Origin: Hyphomicrobiales bacterium
GTDB taxonomy: Bacteria; Pseudomonadota; Alphaproteobacteria; Rhizobiales; Rhizobiaceae
Length of the DNA stretch: 64,000 nt
Direction of reading: 5' to 3'
Assembly: GCA_900469955.1 (NCBI GenBank)
Contig: UBYX01000033.1
Span: 124,001 to 188,000 of the forward strand
In this document: positions 44,414 through 53,199 of the stretch, piece after piece
Layout of the letters: each line of letters starts with the position of its first letter
Position numbering within the stretch: position 1 is the stretch's first letter
Notes under the pieces: model-generated
The model's input: the letters and a program-made list of their open reading frames with translations, nothing else
Database searches by the model: none
Told to the model about the DNA's origin: nothing
Position numbers and translations under genes: made by a program

Positions 44414-45655
44414 TCAGGAAACGGTCGGCCCAGGATGATCGAGAAGTGAAGAGATTGCCTGGGCGCTGATGCGATGATGAAACTTCGTTGCGATCTTGGC
44501 ACGGGATGCCTCCCTGAGGCGGCGCGAAAGGTCCTCGTCCAGCAGCACGCGTTCGATAGCAGCGGCCATTTCTTCCGGCCGCTGGGGTTGCACCAATATT
44601 GCGTCCAAGCCGTCGTCGATCAACTCGCTGTTGCCGCCGACATCGGTTACGATCACCGGCATCTCCATCGCCATCGCCTCCATGATGGCGACGGAAATGC
44701 CCTCATTGAGGCTTGCCAGAACAAAGATATGCGCTTCCTCCAGACCCTGGCGCACGCGGGTTTCCGGCACCGCTCCAAGCAATTCCACGCAGCCGGTGAG
44801 CTTCTTCCGCCATATCAGCGTTTCCAGCGCCTTGCGGTATCCGTCACCGCCAAGTTCATCCTCACCCGCGATCTGCAGGTGGACATCGAAGCCGCGGTCA
44901 CGCAGCATCTCCACCGTCTGAAGGAGAAGATCATGGCCCTTGACGGGATTGAGCCTGCCGCAGGAGAAGAGGCGGCATGGCTCCCCCTGTTTCCACGGAA
45001 TATATGGCCGGTTCCGGCGAATTTGTTCAAGGTCGACCCCCATGGGGGCAATCGCAATCCGAGCCGGCTTCGCTCCGTTCAGCTTGATTTCGATGTCGTC
45101 GTATAGCCTTTTCGAGATAACGGTCGCAAAGGCTGCGCTTTTCCACTTCTGCCGCTGGTTGACGCCATATCCTTCCAGAGTAGGCCCGTGCAGGGTCAGG
45201 CTGTAGGGGATTCCGGACAGGAGCGAAGCAAGTGCGGCGACATTGGCCGCATCGGCGCAGGAGTGGACATGAATGTGGGTCCATTTCGCCCGCCGGGCAA
45301 GCCGCGCCAGCTTGCCTGCCACGAGGAGAATGGCCAGCATACGCAGCCGACCCAACGGAGACTGGACTTCCGCCGCAGTGATCGCCGCAAGGCTTCTGGC
45401 AATACGTTTCGGTCCGGCTTTCACAATTTCGCACGCCGCTGCGAACGTATCCGTGAATCCAAGCGGGAGAAGATATTCAGTCTTTTCTCGCGCCTCATCA
45501 GCCCAGGCATGCGATGCAATGGCCGCCGGAGGACGCGATGTTGAAACGAATTCGGCCTCTATGCCGAGTTCGGCCAGGGCCCCGTGTTCACGCCAGAGGA
45601 AGATGTGGGTCTGACCCGGGAATTCGGGAATGAAGAAACCTATGCGGCGAAGCAT
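44414..45655 (-). CDS. Glycosyltransferase family 4 (colanic-acid/ExoL-like)
   Basis: A GT-B enzyme of 413 residues and the first gene of the minus-strand operon that ends with the PLP decarboxylase. The N-terminal half starts RIGFFIPEFPGQTHIFLWRE and has WTHIHVHSCADAANVAALAS and PYSLTLHGPTLEGYG. The C-terminal half shows LFSCGRLNPVKGHDLLLQTV, LQIAGEDELGGDGYR and the EX7E segment LNEGISVAIMEAMAMEMPVI near residue 320. It transfers a sugar to a growing EPS unit on the cytoplasmic face. Confidence 0.9.
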   Translation of the reverse strand: MLRRIGFFIPEFPGQTHIFLWREHGALAELGIEAEFVSTSRPPAAIASHAWADEAREKTEYLLPLGFTDTFAAACEIVKAGPKRIARSLAAITAAEVQSPLGRLRMLAILLVAGKLARLARRAKWTHIHVHSCADAANVAALASLLSGIPYSLTLHGPTLEGYGVNQRQKWKSAAFATVISKRLYDDIEIKLNGAKPARIAIAPMGVDLEQIRRNRPYIPWKQGEPCRLFSCGRLNPVKGHDLLLQTVEMLRDRGFDVHLQIAGEDELGGDGYRKALETLIWRKKLTGCVELLGAVPETRVRQGLEEAHIFVLASLNEGISVAIMEAMAMEMPVIVTDVGGNSELIDDGLDAILVQPQRPEEMAAAIERVLLDEDLSRRLREASRAKIATKFHHRISAQAISSLLDHPGPTVS

Positions 45656-46021
45656 AAAGCCTCCGCGGTCTGCGCATCCCTGACTTCTGCGTAAGCCATT
45701 TCTACCCTATCAGATGCCATTTTTGAGGTGCCGGAAGAAGTCGATGACGTTTCCGACATGACGAAACCCCGGCCGTTAAAAAGTTCCCCGGCAAGGTCCG
45801 TAAAAGAATGGTCGTGGCTGTCCTGCCGTTTCACAAGCGTTCCCTTCGGGGGAAGTTCTTCATCCGAAAGGAGGCGGTAGCTCTTGCCTCATCCGTTTGG
45901 GCTAGTACGCGACCCGCGCGCGTACTTCTTTGTGCCTCGTATGCAGGCCTCTCTCGTCACCGTAGTATGATTTCGTCCTATCCCGGCAGGGTGGGATCAC
46001 CGAGCCATTGGGGGTAGATGG
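45656..46021. promoter_or_regulatory. Divergent promoter region of the two EPS operons, with a dyad
   Basis: About 366 bases between the GT4-to-decarboxylase operon (minus) and the export operon (plus). An 8-bp inverted repeat AGTACGCG (45904-45911) and CGCGTACT (45919-45926), with a 7-base spacer, lies about 95 bases before the export gene start. It could be an operator or the 5'-leader hairpin of the ExoF-like transcript. No protein-coding gene is convincing. Confidence 0.5.
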
Positions 46022-47275
46022 ATGCGTGGGACAGCGAGTGTTGCGGCACTTTTGTTTTGCTTGACGTTCGGCGACGCCGAGGCCCAGACAATCTATCGAT
46101 TGCAGCCTGGCGACGTCCTGCAGGTCTGGATCGCTCAGGAGCCAGAACTCGCCCGGGAAGTGGTGATCGCTCCGGATGGCTGGTTGTCTTTTCCTCTCGC
46201 CGGCCACCTCAAAGGCGTCGGCCTTTCGGTTCCAGAACTGGAAGGGCAGTTGTTGGAGCGGCTGAAGCAATACTTCAATGACGCACCCAATCTGACCATT
46301 ATGTTGCGGCCCAACGCACAACACCAGCCGTTGATCTACGTCACCGGAGAGGTCGTAACACCAGGCGAATATCCCTATCGCGCCAATATGACCGTTCTGC
46401 ATGGCGTCAGCGTTGCTGGCGGCCTTTACCGAACAGCGATGCTGGCCGCCGACCAGGACCGGTCGGTGGTTGTACGACGCGAGGTCGAACATTCACAAAA
46501 GCAACTGACGGAGCTCAAGGCTCGCATCACCCGTCTGGAGGTTGAATTGCGGGGAGAGCGATCCCTCGGCACCCCTGAGGTTCTCGCTGCCGATCGTGCC
46601 CTTGCACAGGAACAGTCACTTCTGAATGCCAGGATGGAAGCCCTGGACATGCAGGAAAAAGCCCAACATCAAGGCAATGAGCTCTCGGAGCGAACCGCCG
46701 TTGCACTGCAGGAACAGATCGATACCGTCTCCAAACGGATCGATCTCGGCAGGCGCCGACTCCAGAGTATCACCAATCTTATCGCCAAAGGCGGCGCCGA
46801 AGGCTCCCAGCAGGCAGTCCAGGAAGGCATAATCGCCGAACTCGAAGGCCAGGTCAGCCGGCTGATGTCGGAAATGGCGACGGCCGAGCGCACCCGGATA
46901 GCAGAAGTCGCCCGCTACGACGCCGCCCGCCAGGACCGCCAGACGCAATTGCTCATCGAGCTCAATGCGGCGCGGCGCGAACAAGAGGATACGGCCGCAA
47001 GGCTCGCCGACAGCACAAGCATCATGGGGATCTACGGCGAGAACGCAGCCGCGAATGAAGAAAGACAGAGGCGCGTGATCGGCTACCACATCCTGCGATC
47101 GGTCGATGGCCAGACACAGGAACTGAGAGCCAGTGAAACGACGCCGATCATGCCGGGCGACCTTCTGCGGGTGCTTTACGGCGATCCCGATCACACTGCG
47201 GTCACTCCCGATATCCAGGCGCTGACGGCAGCCACAGGCTCCGCGGCAAATCCTATGACAACGGCCGCCCGATGA
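46022..47275 (+). CDS. Polysaccharide export protein, ExoF/Wza-like (OPX)
   Basis: An outer-membrane or periplasmic polysaccharide export protein of 417 residues. After a signal peptide (about 1-22) without a clear lipobox comes the poly_export domain (YRLQPGDVLQVWIAQEPELA, VIAPDGWLSFPLAGHLKGVG) and an SLBB unit (IYVTGEVVTPGEYPYRANMT). A long alpha-helical, probably coiled-coil insert spans about residues 155-340 before the C-terminal PIMPGDLLRVLY. Both length and insert resemble rhizobial ExoF. It opens the operon with the Wzz-like and kinase-like genes that would form the trans-envelope channel. Confidence 0.9.
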   Translation: MRGTASVAALLFCLTFGDAEAQTIYRLQPGDVLQVWIAQEPELAREVVIAPDGWLSFPLAGHLKGVGLSVPELEGQLLERLKQYFNDAPNLTIMLRPNAQHQPLIYVTGEVVTPGEYPYRANMTVLHGVSVAGGLYRTAMLAADQDRSVVVRREVEHSQKQLTELKARITRLEVELRGERSLGTPEVLAADRALAQEQSLLNARMEALDMQEKAQHQGNELSERTAVALQEQIDTVSKRIDLGRRRLQSITNLIAKGGAEGSQQAVQEGIIAELEGQVSRLMSEMATAERTRIAEVARYDAARQDRQTQLLIELNAARREQEDTAARLADSTSIMGIYGENAAANEERQRRVIGYHILRSVDGQTQELRASETTPIMPGDLLRVLYGDPDHTAVTPDIQALTAATGSAANPMTTAAR

Positions 47276-47330
47276 GGAGGCTTCGTGATGAACAGCGGCA
47301 TATCGGACGCGACGCAGTGAGGCGACGGGC

Positions 47331-48824
47331 ATGATCAACGAGTTAGCACGCAATGTTCTGTACTATATAGAAATCGCATTTGCCAAACCCCTCTATGCGG
47401 TCTTGCCGGGACTGATTGCCGTCCTCGTGGGTGCCTATTTCATCCTGATGACACCGCGGACCTATCATTCCGAGGCGCTGCTGATCATGGAATTCCAACA
47501 GATACCGACGACGCTCGTATCGCCGACGGTATCGAACGATCGGCTGCAATTCATCGAGCAGCGAGTATTGTCTCGCAACAATTTGCTTGCCCTTGGCGAA
47601 AGACATCATCTGTTCGGGGATGTTGCACAGGCGTGGTCGAAGACCCAGCTTGCCGGCACGATCCGCCATCAGGTTACGCTGGATATCCAATTTACCGAAG
47701 GCGCGGATCGCACCGCACGCAACGCCTCGGTCCGGATCGGATTTAAATATGATGACCCGATCATCGCAACGGATGTGGTCTCTGATCTCGTGTCTCAGAT
47801 CATCGAGGAGAACAAGCGGATCCGCGTGGCGCGTGCTGCGGAAACAACGAAGTTCCTTACGCATGAAGTCGACAGCCTTGAGCAGCGATTTCGCGAACGG
47901 GAAGCCGTCTGGGCAAAATATCTTACGGAAAACAACGATTCCCATCCCAGCCGGATACCGGCTCTGCTGATCGAAATGCAGGCGAAGGAACAGGAATTCG
48001 CAACGTTGGACCGAGCCGTGGTGACCGTCAACGAGGAAATCCGCCTTCTGGAGGCCCAGTTGCGCATGGGCGCCGGCGAGACGAGCGAGGCAGCCCGTCT
48101 TCAGTCCCAGCTTGCCGAGCTCGAGACGGATATCGCCGCGAAGTCCGTGATCTATTCTCAATCCCATCCGCAAATCCGCGCGATGAAGCAAAGGATTGAG
48201 GAGGTGAAGGCGCGGGTCGGGCAGACAGCTCAGGCCGGGTCACCGGAGGCTCTGACCACAGAAGAAATAAACGCCCTTCCTCCGGCGCTCATGCTCGTCG
48301 CGGAACGCATTGCGGGAATCAAGCCACGGCAGGAGCAGACGCTCGCCCAGAGAGCCGATCTTGCCGAACGTCTCGGCCGGTTGCGCGCAACCATTTCCCG
48401 CGCACCAGAGGTGGAATCACAAATTGCCGCCTTTGAAGCCGAGAAGATCTCGTTACAGCGGACACTGGACGATATGCAGTCCAAGCTTAATACGGCACGC
48501 CTTGGTGAGCGGCTGGAAGAGGGTGAGGCAGCACAGCAGATCGATCTGGTCGAAGCGCCTGAGATTCCAAATGGTGCCTCCGGACCGAGACGCCTCCATT
48601 TGGCGATGGCGGTCCTCGCGGCAGCATCCGCAGCCTCCGCCGCGGGTATTTATGCCGCGCATCTATTCGACCGGACCATACGGGGCACTTTTGATCTCGC
48701 CAATGCCCTGGCTGGAGAAACACTGGTGGTCATTCCGCGCTGGAACCCAAGACGGCATATCGCCAAAGCCTTCCGCAATGCTGGAGATGCGGGTGTCAGT
48801 CCGACAGCGGGTGGACGATACTAG
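47331..48824 (+). CDS. Chain-length/co-polymerase protein (Wzz/GumC, ExoP N-terminal-like)
   Basis: A polysaccharide co-polymerase of 497 residues that sets polymer length and links the inner-membrane polymerase to the export protein. An N-terminal membrane segment (about 18-38, LYAVLPGLIAVLVGAYFIL) is followed by a periplasmic Wzz-fold region, a coiled coil (about 165-395) with ITRKPRQ-like SHPQIRAMKQRIEEVKAR, and a second membrane segment near 425-447 (AMAVLAAASAASAAGIYAAH). It ends shortly after, so the tyrosine-kinase half of ExoP is missing here and is encoded separately by the next gene. Confidence 0.88.
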   Translation: MINELARNVLYYIEIAFAKPLYAVLPGLIAVLVGAYFILMTPRTYHSEALLIMEFQQIPTTLVSPTVSNDRLQFIEQRVLSRNNLLALGERHHLFGDVAQAWSKTQLAGTIRHQVTLDIQFTEGADRTARNASVRIGFKYDDPIIATDVVSDLVSQIIEENKRIRVARAAETTKFLTHEVDSLEQRFREREAVWAKYLTENNDSHPSRIPALLIEMQAKEQEFATLDRAVVTVNEEIRLLEAQLRMGAGETSEAARLQSQLAELETDIAAKSVIYSQSHPQIRAMKQRIEEVKARVGQTAQAGSPEALTTEEINALPPALMLVAERIAGIKPRQEQTLAQRADLAERLGRLRATISRAPEVESQIAAFEAEKISLQRTLDDMQSKLNTARLGERLEEGEAAQQIDLVEAPEIPNGASGPRRLHLAMAVLAAASAASAAGIYAAHLFDRTIRGTFDLANALAGETLVVIPRWNPRRHIAKAFRNAGDAGVSPTAGGRY

Positions 48825-48878
48825 CGGGCTCGATGCTTAGACTGAACGCAAAAACATTGAGGGACAGGGTAGGAATTC

Positions 48879-49664
48879 ATGGAAATCATCAAGAATATCT
48901 CCCCCCGGCGCCGAGTGGCGAATCAGGTGGATGGCGTTGATCTAACCGAATTCAACACCGCCTTTCCGAATGGCCAAGCTCGTCACGACGAGCGCCCATC
49001 CCTTTTGGACGTCGAGCCGCTATCCCCCACATTCCTCTATTCCAACCGCGTCATTGCTTTCGACAGCGGCAGCTCCATGACCCACGCCTATGATGTCCTG
49101 CGCAACCACCTGCTGAACGATCAGGCGGGGGCCGGCACACGGGTTATTTCGGTCAGCGCTCCTTCGACGGGCTGCGGTACAACTGTGACGGCGGCCAATC
49201 TGGCGATCAGTCTCGCCCGGGTGCCGGGATCAACCGTGCTGCTAGTGGACGCCAACTCTCGAGATCCCGGAGCGGGTCGGATTTTCGGCCTCCCCCAGGA
49301 ACCCTCCTTCTACGATCCGATAAGAGGTTGGCTGACGACGACGGATATCCGAGGCATCCGCGTACATCTTTTGCGCGCTGCCTGGGGATCGGGCAGGATC
49401 CCGCTGCCCGCCGACCTGGAGCGGATGGTGGCGCAGATCGAGGCCGCACGCCAGTTGCTGAAACCGACGGCTATTCTTTTCGATCTGCCTCCGACGCTGA
49501 ATTCAGACGAAGTCATTCCGTTTTTCGACATGTCCGATACCGCTGTCATCGTGCTCGCAGTAGGAAAGTCAAAACTTACGGAACTTGAAATATGTCGCAG
49601 CTATCTGGGTGCTGAAAAACGCACGCAGGTCGTTTTGAACAAGATGAGAAGGCATGGTCTGTAA
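48879..49664 (+). CDS. CpsD/CapB-like tyrosine-kinase homologue lacking Walker A lysine and tyrosine tail
   Basis: A cytoplasmic P-loop protein of 261 residues homologous to the kinase half of ExoP-type proteins. MTHAYDVLRNHLL, VISVSAPSTGCGTT, AANLAISLA, VLLVDANSRDPGAGRIFGL and ILFDLPPTLNSDEVIPF follow BY-kinase order. However, the Walker A position normally filled by lysine is Thr101 (G-C-G-T-T), and the C-terminus (VVLNKMRRHGL) has no tyrosine cluster. It therefore probably cannot phosphorylate itself in the usual way and may act as a structural partner of the Wzz-like protein. The first ~60 residues are unconserved. Its stop overlaps the next gene's start by one base. Confidence 0.83.
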   Translation: MEIIKNISPRRRVANQVDGVDLTEFNTAFPNGQARHDERPSLLDVEPLSPTFLYSNRVIAFDSGSSMTHAYDVLRNHLLNDQAGAGTRVISVSAPSTGCGTTVTAANLAISLARVPGSTVLLVDANSRDPGAGRIFGLPQEPSFYDPIRGWLTTTDIRGIRVHLLRAAWGSGRIPLPADLERMVAQIEAARQLLKPTAILFDLPPTLNSDEVIPFFDMSDTAVIVLAVGKSKLTELEICRSYLGAEKRTQVVLNKMRRHGL

Positions 49665-50653
49665 TGACTTTTGCTAACGCCCAGCAAGCTGATGAAACGC
49701 GATTGAAACTCGCTATCGTTATCGTCAACTACCGCACCGCCGAACTTGCCATAGATTGCTTAGCGTCGCTCCATGCCAGTGACACAACTCCGGCAGGAAC
49801 ACGTATCGTAGTGGTCGACGGAGGTTCGGGCGACCATTCGGCCGACAGCATCTCCTCTGCGATAGAAGAAAACGGCTGGAAGGACTCCCTGTGTCTTCCA
49901 CTGGAAGGAAACGGCGGATTTGCTTTTGGCAACAACCGCGGCATCGAACATGTTTTCGCGCATCTCGGCCGGCCGGAATACGTCTTGCTATTGAACCCCG
50001 ACACACTGGCCCGACCAGGCAGCATCCGCCGGCTTGTGGATTTCATGGACGCCAGACCTGACGTCGGCATCGCGGGCAGCAGGCTTGAGGACCCGGACGG
50101 AACCGCACAGGCATGCGCATTCCGTTTTCCCTCCATCGTCAATGAGTTTGAAAGCGAGGCAAAGCTTGGACCGGTCACTCGCCTGCTGGAGAATTGGCGC
50201 GTTGTACCAAAGTTGCCGGCCAGGCCGTCGCCGATCGATTGGGTCTCCGGCGCTTGCATGATCGTCCGCACCGAGGTGTTCGACCAGATCGGATATCTCG
50301 ATGAGGGATATTTCCTTTACTACGAGGAATTGGATTTCTGCCTCCGGGCCGCGCGCGCCGGGTGGAGCTGTTGGCATGTGCCGCAAAGCCGCGTCATCCA
50401 CCTGGTGGGGCAGTCAACGAACGTGACGCGGCACATTCGTCCCTCCAGACGTCCGACCTATTGGTTTGAATCCCGCCGGCGTTATTTTCTGAAGCATCAT
50501 GGCAGCGTCTATGCGCAGTTCGTCAATCTTGCATGGCTGGCTGGTCATATAGCATTCCGCATTCGCTTTCTCGCTGCAGGCAAACGATCGAATTTGCCAC
50601 CTCATCTGCTGCAGGATTTCATCCGCCACACGACACCTTTCCGTCGAATCTGA
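49664..50653 (+). CDS. GT2 glycosyltransferase (rhamnosyltransferase-like)
   Basis: A GT-A enzyme of 329 residues: LAIVIVNYRTAELAIDCLAS, IVVVDGGSGDHS, the DxD-region LLLNPDTLARPGSI, SGACMIVRTEVFDQIGYLDE and YYEELDFCLRAARAGW with the catalytic acidic pair. This is the WbbL-like branch that often adds rhamnose or a similar sugar to a lipid-linked acceptor. It is the last gene of the export operon and converges on a GT4 gene 15 bases downstream. Confidence 0.9.
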   Translation: MTFANAQQADETRLKLAIVIVNYRTAELAIDCLASLHASDTTPAGTRIVVVDGGSGDHSADSISSAIEENGWKDSLCLPLEGNGGFAFGNNRGIEHVFAHLGRPEYVLLLNPDTLARPGSIRRLVDFMDARPDVGIAGSRLEDPDGTAQACAFRFPSIVNEFESEAKLGPVTRLLENWRVVPKLPARPSPIDWVSGACMIVRTEVFDQIGYLDEGYFLYYEELDFCLRAARAGWSCWHVPQSRVIHLVGQSTNVTRHIRPSRRPTYWFESRRRYFLKHHGSVYAQFVNLAWLAGHIAFRIRFLAAGKRSNLPPHLLQDFIRHTTPFRRI

Positions 50654-50668
50654 CTTAGGAGTAGCTGC

Positions 50669-51883
50669 TCATTCGCCAGCCATCCTGGGCGCTTCGATCA
50701 GCGCTTCCAGCAGTGCTGCCGATTGACGGATGTCATGCCGTTCCAATGTGCGGCGGCGGCCCGCTTCACCCATCTGCAATATTTGGCCGTCGCTTTCGAG
50801 CAGGGCACGCCGCATCGCATCTGCCAGAGCATCGATATCTCCGGCGGGAATGAGCCAGCCGTTATCCGGCCGGACCAGTTCCGGAATGCCGGCGATGTAG
50901 GTAGAAATCACCGGGCGCTTGAGCGCCAGGCTTTCCATCAACACCACCGGCAAGCCTTCTGCAAAGCTTGGTAATACCAAGGCCTTGGCGCGTAGGATCT
51001 CCCTTTTGACCTCATCCTGTGGGATCGTACCGGTAAGCTTGACGGTTTCTCGAAGGCCAAGCCGCTTGATCTCGCGTTCGATCTCGGTCCGCAGCGGCCC
51101 GTCGCCTACAAGGACAAGCTCGAATGTCAGCCCCTGCGTCCTGAGATTGGCAGCAGCCTGCAGAAGCAAAAGATGGCCCTTCTGCTCGGAAAGCCGCGCG
51201 ATGCAGACGAGACGGGGGGCGGCACCATGCTGCTGCGCCACCTCCTCGCTGAGATAGCGCTGGTCTACACCGCAAGGCACGACCTGGATTTTTTTCCAAT
51301 CCCCCAGATCGGCCCACCGCAGCAATTGGCTCCGGCCATAGGAACTCACTGCGACGACAAATGAGGAGGCGCGAATCTTCTCAGACAGTGCCAGGGTTTC
51401 TGGACGGTCGAATTCCTCAGGCCCGTGAACGGTGAAGCTAAATCGAATGCCGCCAATCTCGTGGGCGAGTGCAGCGACTGTCGCCGGATTGGTGCCGAAA
51501 TGCACATGCAGGTGGTCGATCTTTTCCCTGCGGCACCAGTCAGCGAGGACCATCGCCTCCCCGAAATAGATGAAATGCAGGAGAAACCGCCCGCCCGAAG
51601 CCCGTGCGAAGCGTAAAGCGCTTCTGAAAGCTTTGAGCGACGAAGCAGGATGAAGGGCGAGTTCTCGGGCAAGACTTGCCAACATCGCCTTTCCGGAACC
51701 CGCCAGGAGATGCTTGGTCTTTGTAGACTCCAGGATATCATCGCAATCCTTCAACTCGCCACGGAACGGACGCACCGCATATCTTTCGATGTGGTGCCCC
51801 CTCTCCTCCAACGCATTGATTTCGCGTCGTATGAAAGTGTGGCTCGGCGCCGGATATTGATTGGTGAAATACGCTATACGCAT
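50669..51883 (-). CDS. Glycosyltransferase family 4
   Basis: A GT-B enzyme of 404 residues, starting at the ATG at 51883, where conserved sequence begins (MRIAYFTNQYPAPSHTFIRR); the frame is open to 51988, but that stretch is not conserved. Motifs: HLHVHFGTNPATVAALA, FSFTVHGPEEFDRP, LVCIARLSEQKGHLLLLQA, VLVGDGPLRTEIE and EX7E in SFAEGLPVVLMESLALKRPV near residue 315. It is another sugar-adding step of the EPS locus, transcribed alone. The donor is unknown. Confidence 0.9.
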   Translation of the reverse strand: MRIAYFTNQYPAPSHTFIRREINALEERGHHIERYAVRPFRGELKDCDDILESTKTKHLLAGSGKAMLASLARELALHPASSLKAFRSALRFARASGGRFLLHFIYFGEAMVLADWCRREKIDHLHVHFGTNPATVAALAHEIGGIRFSFTVHGPEEFDRPETLALSEKIRASSFVVAVSSYGRSQLLRWADLGDWKKIQVVPCGVDQRYLSEEVAQQHGAAPRLVCIARLSEQKGHLLLLQAAANLRTQGLTFELVLVGDGPLRTEIEREIKRLGLRETVKLTGTIPQDEVKREILRAKALVLPSFAEGLPVVLMESLALKRPVISTYIAGIPELVRPDNGWLIPAGDIDALADAMRRALLESDGQILQMGEAGRRRTLERHDIRQSAALLEALIEAPRMAGE

Positions 51884-52107
51884 TCCACAAGCGCCCCTCT
51901 TTCTGCTTGCTGATCGCCAGCAGCCTCTCGTATTTGTATAGCAAAAACATTGACATAGACTTAGCCCCACAAAGAGCTTAGTGACCACGCTGCGGCTTCC
52001 ACCAAAGGGGTAAATTTACAGCGCCGGTGGTGGCTTTTAAAAATAGGAGACACGTGGACCGAGAGAAACAGGCGAGGCCGCGTCGGCAAGGCCACCGGAG
52101 GCACCGA

Positions 52108-53121
52108 ATGAAACCGGATACTCTAAGCCTCGAAGAGAGTACCGATCTTCGTCACGACGTTGGCATCGTGATTATCGGAAGAAATGAAGGCGAGCGCCTC
52201 ATCAACTGCCTCAGATCTCTAGGCCCGTATCGCAAGCGAGCGGTTTACGTGGACTCAGCGTCCTCGGACGGAAGTGCGCAGGCGGCAGCGCATCTGTGCG
52301 CGAGGGTGGTTCCTCTCGACATGGCGACGCCATTTACTGCGGCACGTGCACGCAATGCCGGTTTCGATGCCCTCATGGAACTATGGCCGCAAACGACCTT
52401 CGTGCAATTCATCGACGGAGACTGCGCGCTCGATTGCGGCTGGATCGACATCGCTGTTGCCTTCCTCTCGGCGCATGAGGATGTTGCGCTTGTTTTCGGT
52501 CGCCGCCGCGAACGTTATCCGGAGCGGACGCTGTTCAACGCAATGTGTGACCGGGAGTGGGACGGGACGCCCGGCGAAGTCGTGGAATGCGGCGGCGATA
52601 TTCTGGCAAGGGCCTCCGTCATGAGAGAACTTGGCGGCTACTCCGGTCGTCTCATCGCCGGAGAAGAGCCCGAGCTTTGCATCCGCCTGCGGGAAAGGGG
52701 CTGGAAGATCTGGCGCCTCCCAAACGAGATGACGCGTCATGATGCGAACATGAGCCGCGTAAGCCAATGGTGGCTGAGGAGTGTTCGTTGCGGGCACGCC
52801 TATGCTCAGGTGTCGTATCTCCACCGGAAATCGCCCTTCCGAATATGGACCCGCAACGTTCGGCGCGCCGTTTTCTGGGCTGGCGTCCTGCCACTTGCAA
52901 CGATCATGGGCACGCTCTTGCATCCGGCCGCCATCGGGCTGCTGCTGGTCTACCCCCTTCAGTCTCTACGCATGGCGCAGCGAATAGCCCCCAACACTTC
53001 AAATCGCTGGTCCTATGCGACCTTCGATGTCCTGGGCAAGTTCGCAGAATTGCAGGGAATAGCTCAGTTCCATATGAATCGCTTGAGCAATCGCCAGCAG
53101 CGGATCATCGAGTACAAATAG
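52108..53121 (+). CDS. GT2 glycosyltransferase
   Basis: A GT-A enzyme of 337 residues. GIVIIGRNEGERLINCL, AVYVDSASSDGSA, QFIDGDCALDCGW (metal-binding DxD), ECGGDILARASVMRELGGY and AGEEPELCIRLRERGW are in order, followed by a hydrophobic segment near 250-295 that may anchor it to the membrane. The ATG at 52108 has GGAGG at 52097-52101, six bases upstream; an in-frame upstream start at 52027 would only add a basic tail. The gene stands alone between minus-strand genes. Confidence 0.88.
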   Translation: MKPDTLSLEESTDLRHDVGIVIIGRNEGERLINCLRSLGPYRKRAVYVDSASSDGSAQAAAHLCARVVPLDMATPFTAARARNAGFDALMELWPQTTFVQFIDGDCALDCGWIDIAVAFLSAHEDVALVFGRRRERYPERTLFNAMCDREWDGTPGEVVECGGDILARASVMRELGGYSGRLIAGEEPELCIRLRERGWKIWRLPNEMTRHDANMSRVSQWWLRSVRCGHAYAQVSYLHRKSPFRIWTRNVRRAVFWAGVLPLATIMGTLLHPAAIGLLLVYPLQSLRMAQRIAPNTSNRWSYATFDVLGKFAELQGIAQFHMNRLSNRQQRIIEYK

Positions 53122-53199
53122 ACGCGATGATGCCAGCGCCAGGGCGTGAACGCCCTTTTGCACTCGGAACAAACGTCTTCTTCCGCACAACCGCAACCG

